This document shows, in pieces, positions 1-5,927 of a stretch of 8,182 nt of DNA (position 1 is the stretch's first letter; each line of letters starts with the position of its first letter). A model generated the notes under the pieces. That model was not told the DNA's origin. It did no database searches and saw only the letters and a list, made by a program, of their open reading frames with translations. The stretch comes from Chloroflexota bacterium (lineage in GTDB: Bacteria; Chloroflexota; Anaerolineae; Promineifilales; Promineifilaceae), in contig JAHEEY010000208.1 in the NCBI GenBank assembly GCA_024640485.1, forward strand, positions 1 through 8,182, written 5' to 3'. The position numbers were made by a program, and so were the translations under genes.

Positions 1-566
1 CGCCTGAAGTTCCGCTTGTCCAGATTTTCTCCTAAGATGATCTGGTACGCCGTCTGCAGTTCCGTCAATGTAAATTGGTCCGGCAGAAGTTGAAAACCCA
101 CCGAAGTGTACTCTAATTTGTAGCGAAGCCTCTCCAGCGCGTAGTCCAGGATCTGTTGGTGGTCAAAGGCGAGTTCCGGCAGCTGGAACATAGAGAACCA
201 ACCTGTTTCAGCCGCGTCATCCCCCGCCCTATGCTGTATAGCATGATTGGGTACCAGGGCGAAATAGGCTACCGTGATGACCCGGGTCCGCGGATCTCGA
301 GCCGGGCTGCCGAAAGTATACAGCTGCTCCATGTAGACACCGGTGACCCCTGTCTCTTCCGACAATTCCCGCATAGCGGCGTGTTCCAAAGATTCATCCA
401 TATGCACAAAACCGCCGGGAAGCGCCCAGAAATCAGCAAAGGGAGGGAACTTACGCCTGATCAACAGCACCTGCAGGTCATCGTCCACAAGTGAAAATAT
501 GACCACATCAACAGTCACTGAAGGCCGGTCGTAATCAGCTGGATTGTAGTTTTCTGGAATTGCCAT
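1..566 (-). CDS. NUDIX hydrolase-type protein with C-terminal winged-helix start, NrtR-like (3' end cut by window edge)
   Basis: I translated this gene from the reverse strand: 188 codons are visible and it continues past base 1. It starts at the ATG at 566-564, with an AAAGGG-type ribosome site about 8 bases upstream. Residues 15-125 form a NUDIX domain. The NUDIX box is complete at residues 52-74 (G-x5-E-x7-REL-x-EE-x-G-V), so the metal-binding glutamates are present. The following segment, with YTFGSPARDPR at 83-93, is typical of the ADP-ribose-recognising NrtR/COG1051 group. From about residue 155 (VGFQLLPDQFTLTELQ) the protein enters what looks like the winged-helix domain that in NrtR binds DNA and controls NAD metabolism genes. 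Whether this protein is an active ADP-ribose pyrophosphatase, a repressor, or both cannot be settled here, because the C-terminus and the target genes are outside the window. It lies just downstream of the pilus-gene terminator, so it needs its own promoter or read-through. Confidence 0.88.
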   Translation of the reverse strand, partial: MAIPENYNPADYDRPSVTVDVVIFSLVDDDLQVLLIRRKFPPFADFWALPGGFVHMDESLEHAAMRELSEETGVTGVYMEQLYTFGSPARDPRTRVITVAYFALVPNHAIQHRAGDDAAETGWFSMFQLPELAFDHQQILDYALERLRYKLEYTSVGFQLLPDQFTLTELQTAYQIILGENLDKRNFR

Positions 567-587
567 GAGCAATCACCCTTTCATGAA

Positions 588-617
588 AAATCCCCGCCTG
601 TAAACAGGCGGGGATTT
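588..617 (-). terminator. Intrinsic terminator of the cpaB-like operon
   Basis: There is a perfect 13-base-pair stem (588-600 with 605-617) around a 4-base loop. The stem core is CCCCGCCTG/CAGGCGGGG. Read leftwards it is followed by a run of T (ATTTTTC), as a Rho-independent terminator requires. It lies 72 bases after the stop of the leftward CpaB-like gene and 21 bases before the NUDIX start codon. Read rightwards the T-run is interrupted (TTTCTAGTTCTT), so it should work best on the minus strand. Confidence 0.9.
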
Positions 618-689
618 CTAGTTCTTACTGGTGTTCAAGCCGCCAAGTCAGCCGCTTACGTCGTTCTAGCCGCTGCCGCCAAAGCCTGA

Positions 690-2027
690 TTAATCAACCG
701 GGGGGTTAGGCGGCAGTGATGGTACCGGAACATCCTCTACACGCGGCTGCAGATCGAAATCTCCAGGCTCAGGTATTGCCAGCCCGCCCTGCTCAATGAT
801 TTGCGGTAGGCTGATGCTGACCGTACTGAACTGGGACGTATCCCCTTGAGCACGCAAAGCCAGGTCAATCTTGATCCCGCGTTCCAGCGCCCACTTCATA
901 ACCAGCGCGTCTTGAGCGGACAAGCTCAGGATAATGACATCCGGTTTGTTTTCATACCGCTCTGGTGCCGGCGTGGCTTCTGGCTCGGCGACAGCCTCTT
1001 CGGCCCCATCTTCAGCAGCGGCAGCCCCTGGAACTTCCAGGGTGGTACCGCCTTCTGCAGCGGCGGCAGCTTCTGCGGCGGCCGCTGCGGCTTCCGCTTC
1101 TTTAGCCCCTTTCTCAAATTCACGCGGATCGCGCCAGGTACCTACCCACATCACCTTGGCCTGCTGCACAGTCAGTTGGGTGACTCGCTTGGGAATCGGA
1201 GGCACAACAGCCGAAGATTCCTGTACTGTTCCATCAGCACCGATTGTGCTGGTAGATTCAAATTCACGAGGCACGAACTCGACTACCTGGTTGATATCGG
1301 TGATGAACTCCAACCGTCCTTGTGTAGACTCGGGGAAGAGGAATTGGCCGCCTGCCAACAACGCCGACTCAATCACCCGCTGGGTGATATTGGGCAGTGA
1401 AGTGTTGAACTCAGAGTCGATGTCGACAACCTGCAAGGTCATCATCACATCAACCTTATCACCGGGGCGCAAAGCGTAGGCGACACCGGTGAACTGGTCA
1501 ATCGGGAAAGCCATTGCTACCTGACCCGGTTCAACCAGCAAGGAAAGATCCGAGCCCATTGCCAGATCCAGCCCTGATGGCTCCAGTTCCGCTGAACTTC
1601 TGGCCAACATGGGCCGCAGAATTTCCTGGCCCTGGCTGATCGGCACCTTGACTATCTGACCAAGTACGTCCTCTACGTCAGTATATGCGATGGTTTGACC
1701 TTCATCATTTACCAACAGAGCCACGTTGTTGTTTGGTCTTAGCTCAGTGCCGATGATCTCCCGTCTGATCCGCTCGCCTACCGGCAGATCTACCTTGGCA
1801 TAAACAACCGGGACGTATTCAGGAGTGGGCATTGGGGGCGGCAGTCCTGGTTCCTCGTTTTCTTGCGCAACCGGGTCTACGGCGGTCACGTCAACCGGTT
1901 CTTCGATACCAGAGGCAAGGCCGTCTACGGCAGCGCCGCCGCCGCCAAATTGGCGGAAAGCCAGGACAGCTCCCAAGCCGACTACTGCTATCACCACGAT
2001 TATGATGAGAAAGGTTCTTGGACGCAT
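690..2027 (-). CDS. CpaB/RcpC-like Flp pilus assembly protein with SAF domain (paralog 1)
   Basis: This 445-residue protein is probably anchored in the cytoplasmic membrane and belongs to the CpaB/RcpC family, which assists assembly of Flp/Tad (type IVc) pili in the periplasm or outside the membrane. Residues 5-24 form one hydrophobic N-terminal segment. A SAF domain follows at about 72-141 (YAKVDLPVGERI, then GQIVKVPISQGQEIL). The RcpC-type core is at about 163-203 (PIDQFTGVAYALRPGDKVDVMM) and resumes at 280-300 and 362-395. Residues 303-355 are an Ala/Glu-rich low-complexity insert splitting that core, and the C-terminus is Pro-rich. The start at 2027 has AAGGA about 8 bases upstream. It lies 52 bases after the related gene 2080-3288 and probably shares its transcript. 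Family CpaB proteins are usually about 250-300 residues, so the inserts make this one long. No pilin, TadA or secretin gene is in view, so a pilus role is inferred from the domain only. Confidence 0.87.
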   Translation of the reverse strand: MRPRTFLIIIVVIAVVGLGAVLAFRQFGGGGAAVDGLASGIEEPVDVTAVDPVAQENEEPGLPPPMPTPEYVPVVYAKVDLPVGERIRREIIGTELRPNNNVALLVNDEGQTIAYTDVEDVLGQIVKVPISQGQEILRPMLARSSAELEPSGLDLAMGSDLSLLVEPGQVAMAFPIDQFTGVAYALRPGDKVDVMMTLQVVDIDSEFNTSLPNITQRVIESALLAGGQFLFPESTQGRLEFITDINQVVEFVPREFESTSTIGADGTVQESSAVVPPIPKRVTQLTVQQAKVMWVGTWRDPREFEKGAKEAEAAAAAAEAAAAAEGGTTLEVPGAAAAEDGAEEAVAEPEATPAPERYENKPDVIILSLSAQDALVMKWALERGIKIDLALRAQGDTSQFSTVSISLPQIIEQGGLAIPEPGDFDLQPRVEDVPVPSLPPNPPVD

Positions 2028-2079
2028 AGCGAATTCCTTATCTTAAAAAAGCCTTTCGAGCCTATCCACCGTCGGACGT

Positions 2080-3288
2080 TTATTCCCCTTGTCCGGCTGC
2101 TGCAGGAGTAGCTGTAGCATCGGGGGCAGGATCGACCGAGTAACCGAAATTCAACGGTACGTCGATACCAAATCGCTGCAAGATGAAATCAAGATCAACG
2201 TTGTCAATTGAATACAATTGGCCATCGTTTGCGCCGCGTAACGCGAAGTCGAAATTGGCAAATGACTCAACCGCGTACTTCACCAGCAGCTGCTGCTGTG
2301 GCGACAGCGCCAGAACCAGAACCTCAGGCGGGTTCGGAATCGGCGTCACTTGAGGTGTCGGTGACGGGGTCGCTTCCCCTTCAGCGGCTGGCGGTACTGG
2401 GGTTGGAAGTTGGGCAAATGCCTGCGGCTTCCACTCACCCACCTGGATGACCTTGGCATTCTGCAAGATCATGGAGATGGGAATGGGCCGTTGCGGTTCG
2501 GAGGGGCTGATATGGGCCAAATCACCGGTAGGCAGCTGTTCAAAACGCCCGTAAGGGGAAATGACAAAGATATCCTGCGTGGTAGCGCCCTCGCCGCCGG
2601 CAGCAGCAGCATCTCCGGCGCCACCGGTACTCTCTGCCGCCTGGAGCGATTCCTGTACGAAGAACACCCCTGCATTCCGCAGATAGGTCTGGAATTCCTC
2701 GTCAATCTGATAGAAGAGGAACGTGATCATGATGTCGACATGATCCCCTTCATCCAGCGCATAGGCGACGCTGCTGAGCCGGTCCATAGGGATCGCAGCC
2801 GCAACGGAGCCATAAGGGATCAGGGATGAAGGGCCGTAGTTCTCCACACCGGTCAGTGTTGGATCAGAGGCCAGCGCATCCATGGTCAACGTCTCACCCT
2901 GGAAGATCCGATTACGGGCGTACTTGCCGACGATATCTTCAATATCAATAATGAAATTGCTGTTGAGTGATTCGCCTTCAGCGATAGTCCGCCGCTCTTG
3001 CCTCACCAATTCGCTGGTCAGCAGTTCTTCGGCTGTCAATGGGTATTGGAACCCGCGAGGAACAGTTTGCAGTGACACATACACGGTATCGGTTGGCATG
3101 CTGGTGGGCACTGGGGTCACCTCCTCAATAGAGGGGGCTACCTCAGCTAAGCCGTCACTAACAAGGACCTCTCCTTCGGTTACCGGAGTGTCTCCACCCC
3201 CGCCTCCCGTGATGGCAAAATACGCCACGGCGAGAAGCGCCAATAGAGCTACGACTACGATTAAGATAATAATTGTGCGACGGCCCAT
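2080..3288 (-). CDS. CpaB/RcpC-like Flp pilus assembly protein (paralog 2)
   Basis: This 402-residue relative of the neighbouring 690-2027 product has the same layout. A hydrophobic anchor lies at residues 5-25. A SAF-like region lies at about 69-140 (VSLQTVPRGFQYPLTAEEL, then VGKYARNRIFQGETL). The core at about 161-196 (AAIPMDRLSSVAYALDEGDHVDIMI) matches the neighbour almost position for position. Later shared blocks are QNAKVIQVGEW (276-286) and PEVLVLALSPQQQLLVKYA (321-339). Linkers are Gly/Ala-rich (217-236) and Thr/Pro-rich (295-320), and the C-terminus is rich in Pro, Ala and Thr. The start at 3288 has AAAGGA about 9 bases upstream, and two sigma70-like promoters lie 120-180 bases upstream. 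It is the first gene of the probable two-gene operon. The SAF part is less typical than in paralog 1, so the name rests mainly on the shared core. Confidence 0.85.
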   Translation of the reverse strand: MGRRTIIILIVVVALLALLAVAYFAITGGGGGDTPVTEGEVLVSDGLAEVAPSIEEVTPVPTSMPTDTVYVSLQTVPRGFQYPLTAEELLTSELVRQERRTIAEGESLNSNFIIDIEDIVGKYARNRIFQGETLTMDALASDPTLTGVENYGPSSLIPYGSVAAAIPMDRLSSVAYALDEGDHVDIMITFLFYQIDEEFQTYLRNAGVFFVQESLQAAESTGGAGDAAAAGGEGATTQDIFVISPYGRFEQLPTGDLAHISPSEPQRPIPISMILQNAKVIQVGEWKPQAFAQLPTPVPPAAEGEATPSPTPQVTPIPNPPEVLVLALSPQQQLLVKYAVESFANFDFALRGANDGQLYSIDNVDLDFILQRFGIDVPLNFGYSVDPAPDATATPAAAGQGE

Positions 3289-3405
3289 CGTTCTATTCCT
3301 TTAAGTAAACGATCTTAATACCGGTAGTTATGCCTGTTCATCAGTAGGTCATTGAATGCATATTGGAGGCTGAGGGCACGGATAAATCATCTTCAGTTTA
3401 TCGGA

Positions 3406-3434
3406 ACCATAGGATAATTCAAACAATATGTAAA
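3406..3434 (-). promoter_or_regulatory. Possible second promoter P2 of the cpaB-like operon
   Basis: A second leftward TTTACA (3429-3434) stands 17 bases before TATGGT (3406-3411, 4 of 6 to the -10 consensus). It repeats the -35 word of P1 33 bases downstream. Its predicted start, near 3399, falls on the edge of the 6-base-pair inverted repeat at 3381-3402. It is weaker than P1 and could be chance in AT-rich DNA. Confidence 0.35.
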
Positions 3435-3438
3435 CCTC

Positions 3439-3467
3439 ATTATGTAACATATGTTAACATATGTAAA
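3439..3467 (-). promoter_or_regulatory. Sigma70-like promoter P1 of the cpaB-like operon
   Basis: Read leftwards, a -35 box TTTACA (3462-3467, 5 of 6 to consensus) is followed by a 17-base spacer and a -10 box CATAAT (3439-3444, 5 of 6). The predicted transcript start is near 3432, which gives a leader of about 144 bases before the CpaB-like ATG at 3288. The spacer is filled by a palindrome, so a regulator bound there would directly block polymerase. Boxes and spacing were read from the sequence; activity is inferred. Confidence 0.65.
3445..3464. repeat. Tandem 10-base repeat forming an 18-base perfect palindrome
   Basis: TAACATATGT occurs twice head to tail (3445-3454 and 3455-3464). Because each copy contains the self-complementary ACATATGT, bases 3447-3464 also form a perfect 18-base palindrome centred on GTTAAC. 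It lies in the spacer of promoter P1 and overlaps its -35 box by three bases. Related ATGTAA words also occur at 3428 and 3442. This arrangement is typical of an operator for a dimeric helix-turn-helix regulator; the regulator is unknown. Confidence 0.7.
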
Positions 3468-3596
3468 GTTGAATGGCAAATAGCTCACTCGACAAGGTAT
3501 CAAATTGCTTTGGATCCGTAGATGCTCGGGTCAGGTTGTTCCCCACATGGCGTGCGCTGGCTTGCCGTCATCATCGCCGCAATCGGCAGATCTTCC

Positions 3597-4004
3597 CTAG
3601 CGAGAAGACAAAGGTGCATCCGTAAGCAGCTGCCACCAAGCCTGCCAGGGACGCGCCTCAGCGGCAGGATCGGGCGTCGCTTTGGCGATTGGCGTCGGCA
3701 TTGGAGTCGCTTCAACCAGAAGTGGTGTCACCCGTTTCTCACCAGGAAGGATGTACCCGCCCTCATCGCGGGCATAGGTAATTACATAGTCCTCACTCTC
3801 TGCGTAAGTCAACGTTGCCCTCAATTCAACTTGACGTGTGCTCTCCAGGAAAACCTCGCTCTGCAGCGCCTCCTCGCCCACGCCGACCACCTGCCCTGCG
3901 CGAGCCCGACGGTTAAGATCGAGCGCGATAACCAGAGCGGCAATAACAGCCAATAAGGCCAGAAGCTGCGCCAGACTCAGTAGAGGACGTTGGTGTTTGG
4001 ACAT
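3597..4004 (-). CDS. FtsB/DivIC-like septum formation initiator protein
   Basis: This small single-pass membrane protein resembles the FtsB/DivIC family, which forms coiled-coil complexes with FtsL and FtsQ/DivIB at the division site. With the ATG at 4004 it has 135 residues. A short basic N-terminus (SKHQRP) is followed by a hydrophobic segment at about 8-28, a probable coiled coil at about 29-66 (NRRARAGQVVGVGEEALQ and on), and the family-like end YARDEGGYILPGEK (77-90). A Thr/Pro linker and a Trp-rich tail (PWQAWWQLL) extend the protein beyond the usual 100 residues; I associate such tails with Chloroflexota homologs. The start is uncertain: ATG 4013 and TTG 4022 are also in frame, and none has a clear Shine-Dalgarno sequence. 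I chose 4004 because a TTGACA (4037-4042) and a GAAAAT (4015-4020) lie suitably just upstream for a leaderless transcript. It is divergent from the kinase gene on its right. Confidence 0.75.
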   Translation of the reverse strand: MSKHQRPLLSLAQLLALLAVIAALVIALDLNRRARAGQVVGVGEEALQSEVFLESTRQVELRATLTYAESEDYVITYARDEGGYILPGEKRVTPLLVEATPMPTPIAKATPDPAAEARPWQAWWQLLTDAPLSSR

Positions 4005-4131
4005 ACTACCCATGATTTTCAAATGTTAGCTTTGAATGTCAATCTACGCAACAACTAATCGGCCGCGGCACCCCAAGACCAGATGGTGGTGGTCGACAAA
4101 GAGCCTGAAGTATTAAGAAGCTGTCAGCCTT

Positions 4132-4160
4132 TCGCCAATTACTAGGCGCTATGTTAAAAT
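4132..4160 (+). promoter_or_regulatory. Possible promoter of the PfkB-family gene
   Basis: TCGCCA (4132-4137), a 17-base spacer and TAAAAT (4155-4160) resemble a sigma70 promoter (4 and 5 of 6 matches). The -10 box ends 10 bases before the ATG at 4171, so the transcript would have almost no leader. This agrees with the lack of a ribosome-binding site there. Confidence 0.4.
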
Positions 4161-4170
4161 TCGAGCCTCT

Positions 4171-4998
4171 ATGGACCAGAAAGATTTCTTAGTAATCGGA
4201 CACATCACACGCGATCTTGTCCCAGGTGGCTCACATGCTGGCGGCACAGCCGTCTATTCAAGTCAAACAGCGCATGTGTTGGGCTGCAGAACAGCAGTCC
4301 TGACCAGTGTAGAAGCTGACTACGACATCACCCAAGTCATGTCAGGGATTGATGTCCGCCGTATCGACTCGCAAGAGACGACTACCTTTGAAAATGTCTA
4401 CACGCCTGCCGGTCGAGTTCAGACAGTTCACGGCCTGGCAAATCAGTTGACCGCTGCTGACATCCCTGAGAGTTGGACCCGCGCCAAGGTCGTTCATCTG
4501 GCCCCAATTGCTAATGAAGTGGATCCGGAAATGATTCAGATCTTCAGCAACAGCCTGGTGTGCTTGACTTTACAAGGTTGGCTGCGGGGCTGGGATGAGG
4601 ACGGTCGCGTCTTCGCCCGCGCCTGGGAGGCGGCTGAACATATTCTACCGATGGCCTCCGCGGTAATCCTCAGCCAAGAAGATCTGCTGGATGATGCTAT
4701 GCTCCACGCTTACAAAGAGTACGCGCGGTTGCTGGTATTAACCCAGGCCGCCAAAGGATGCATCGTCTATTTTGATGGCGAACAGCGGCTCATCCCAGCC
4801 CCTGCAGTCACCGAAGTGGAACCCACCGGTGCCGGCGACATTTTCGCGGCAGCCTTCATGGCCCGTTTACACCAGACCGCTGGCAATCCCTGGGAAGCTG
4901 CTCGGTTCGCCAACGAGATCGCCGCTCAATCAGTCACACAGAGCACCTTGACAGCCAAGATTGACCAGATTAGAAAGTATCATTCCGAGCACCAGTAG
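4171..4998 (+). CDS. PfkB-family carbohydrate/nucleoside kinase
   Basis: This 275-residue cytosolic protein has the ribokinase (PfkB) fold and should transfer phosphate from ATP to a hydroxyl of a sugar or nucleoside. The N-terminal strand FLVIGHITRDLV (6-17) is followed by the substrate-site glycine motif AGGTAVYSSQTAHVLG (23-38). The second family signature PTGAGDIFAAAF (218-229) supplies the anion hole and the catalytic base Asp223. The usual DTGAGD has Pro in place of the first Asp, which is tolerated in the family. It is slightly shorter than the typical 300 residues, with little room for a lid. The substrate cannot be told from the sequence. The ATG at 4171 has no clear Shine-Dalgarno sequence. 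It precedes parA in the same direction, 145 bases away, so co-transcription is possible but parA probably has its own promoter. Confidence 0.88.
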   Translation: MDQKDFLVIGHITRDLVPGGSHAGGTAVYSSQTAHVLGCRTAVLTSVEADYDITQVMSGIDVRRIDSQETTTFENVYTPAGRVQTVHGLANQLTAADIPESWTRAKVVHLAPIANEVDPEMIQIFSNSLVCLTLQGWLRGWDEDGRVFARAWEAAEHILPMASAVILSQEDLLDDAMLHAYKEYARLLVLTQAAKGCIVYFDGEQRLIPAPAVTEVEPTGAGDIFAAAFMARLHQTAGNPWEAARFANEIAAQSVTQSTLTAKIDQIRKYHSEHQ

Positions 4999-5143
4999 GC
5001 AAAATCGATTACCATACGGTGACGTCGCCATCAAAGATCGCAGCACGGCAGCAGCCGGGTATGGCACCTCCCGAACAGCGGGAAGCAACACCCCCCGAAC
5101 AGCGGCTTGACACCATTCTCCTTTCATAATACGTTTGACACAA
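4999..5143. promoter_or_regulatory. Intergenic control region before parA
   Basis: This 145-base gap holds an imperfect 12-base palindrome GGTGACGTCGCC (5018-5029), the 12-base direct repeat listed separately, a perfect -35 word TTGACA (5107-5112) directly after the second repeat copy, and a CATAAT (5125-5130). The TTGACA-to-CATAAT spacing is only 12 bases, so they cannot serve the same sigma70 promoter. A 17-base spacing would give the poor -10 TACGTT (5130-5135). The true promoter is therefore unclear. No parS-like TGTTTCACGTGAAACA was seen. Confidence 0.45.
5070..5105. repeat. 12-base direct repeat CCCGAACAGCGG, two copies 24 bases apart
   Basis: Identical copies lie at 5070-5081 and 5094-5105, just before the TTGACA upstream of parA. 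The first copy sits in a small inverted repeat TCCCG-aacag-CGGGA (5069-5083). A related word, CGAACAGCGGCT, occurs at 4779-4790 inside the kinase gene and matches copy 2 with its two downstream bases. These could be binding sites for an autoregulator such as ParA or another protein; this is inference. Confidence 0.6.
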
Positions 5144-5923
5144 ATGACAAAAATTTACGCGATAGTGAACCAAAAAGGCGGCGTCGGCAAGACCACCAGC
5201 GTCATTAACCTGAGCGCTTTTCTAGCCAGCAGCGGCCGCCGGGTACTGTTGGTTGACCTGGATCCTCAGGCCAACGCGACGTCGGGACTGGGCTTCGATA
5301 AGTATCAGATGACCCCTTCTTCCTATGATCTGCTGCTGGAAGACGCCAAGCTGGATGATATCATCATCAAGAACGAGGAGTTCAAACTTGACATTCTGCC
5401 CTCCCACCCGGCCTTGGCAGGCGCGGAAGTTGAGTTAGTTAATGCTATCGGCCGTGAATACCGGCTGAAACAAGCATTAGAATCCACCAACGGCAGGTAC
5501 GATTACATCTTGATCGACTGCCCGCCCAGCCTCAGCCTGCTGACCGTCAATGCCCTGACGGCGGCGGCCTCCGGCATCCTCATTCCGGTTCAGTGTGAAT
5601 ATCTTGCCCTGGAAGGGCTGACGCAGCTAATGCATACTATCGAACTGGTGAAACAGTACCTCAACCCGACCCTTGGCATCCGCGGATTGATCATGACCAT
5701 GTATGATGGACGTACCAACCTGAGCCGTCAGGTGGTAGAAGAAGTGCGGGGATATTTCCCGGGGAAAGTGTTCCGTACCATCATTCCTCGCAACGTTCGA
5801 CTAAGTGAAGCTCCCAGCTTTGGCCAACCTATCAGCGCATACGCCCCTACCTCTCCTGGCGGCATCGCCTATAAGGTACTGACTGCGGAATTGGTCAAGG
5901 GGGATCAGACGAAAGGGAAGTGA
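5144..5923 (+). CDS. parA: ParA/Soj chromosome-partitioning ATPase
   Basis: This 259-residue ATPase of the ParA/Soj (MinD-like P-loop) family dimerises on ATP, binds nucleoid DNA non-specifically and, with ParB, moves the replication origin. Residues 1-7 (MTKIYAI) lead into the deviant Walker A motif KGGVGKTT at 11-18, with the signature lysines 11 and 16. The switch motif DLDPQANAT is at 38-46, Walker B YILIDCPPS at 121-129, and the conserved end RNVRLSEAPSFGQP at 216-229. Length is normal for a chromosomal Soj. An in-frame TTG at 5135 would add three residues; I prefer the ATG at 5144 because MTKIYAI matches the usual Soj N-terminus. Neither start has a Shine-Dalgarno sequence. It lacks the N-terminal helix-turn-helix of P1-type plasmid ParA. 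The stop lies 4 bases before parB. Confidence 0.96.
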   Translation: MTKIYAIVNQKGGVGKTTSVINLSAFLASSGRRVLLVDLDPQANATSGLGFDKYQMTPSSYDLLLEDAKLDDIIIKNEEFKLDILPSHPALAGAEVELVNAIGREYRLKQALESTNGRYDYILIDCPPSLSLLTVNALTAAASGILIPVQCEYLALEGLTQLMHTIELVKQYLNPTLGIRGLIMTMYDGRTNLSRQVVEEVRGYFPGKVFRTIIPRNVRLSEAPSFGQPISAYAPTSPGGIAYKVLTAELVKGDQTKGK

Positions 5924-5927
5924 ACCA

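Larger units (their letters stand above)
3289..3596. other. 308-base intergenic region: cpaB-operon promoters and leader
   Basis: No convincing gene lies here. The part from about 3405 to 3470 is clearly AT-rich compared with its surroundings and carries two tandem leftward promoters and a palindrome, listed separately. The leader from about 3432 to 3289 contains a perfect 6-base-pair stem, GATAAA (3381-3386) with TTTATC (3397-3402), around a 10-base loop. I looked for a c-di-GMP riboswitch, as these can precede pilus genes, and did not recognise one. The right part (3480-3596) is the untranslated end behind the FtsB/DivIC-like gene, and I see no strong terminator in it. Confidence 0.6.

Noticed and set aside
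846..1479. Two overlapping rightward open frames opposite the CpaB-like gene
   Set aside because: They are antisense shadows of the GC-rich Ala/Glu-coding tract, with Ser/Ala- or Gly-rich translations lacking any recognisable domain; the leftward frame has clear family motifs.
2410..2829. 139-residue rightward open frame opposite the second CpaB-like gene
   Set aside because: It lies wholly inside a well-supported gene on the other strand, has no family motif and no ribosome site that I can see.
3289..3432. c-di-GMP riboswitch in the leader of the pilus genes
   Set aside because: None of the conserved GEMM core features were recognisable; only one short 6-base-pair stem is visible.
3522..3956. 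144-residue rightward open frame opposite the FtsB/DivIC-like gene
   Set aside because: The leftward frame has a membrane segment and a family-like YAR..GE end; the rightward translation is Arg/Cys-rich and resembles nothing.
4999..5143. Canonical parS site near parAB
   Set aside because: I found no TGTTTCACGTGAAACA-like 16-base palindrome here or elsewhere by eye; the GGTGACGTCGCC near-palindrome does not match it.
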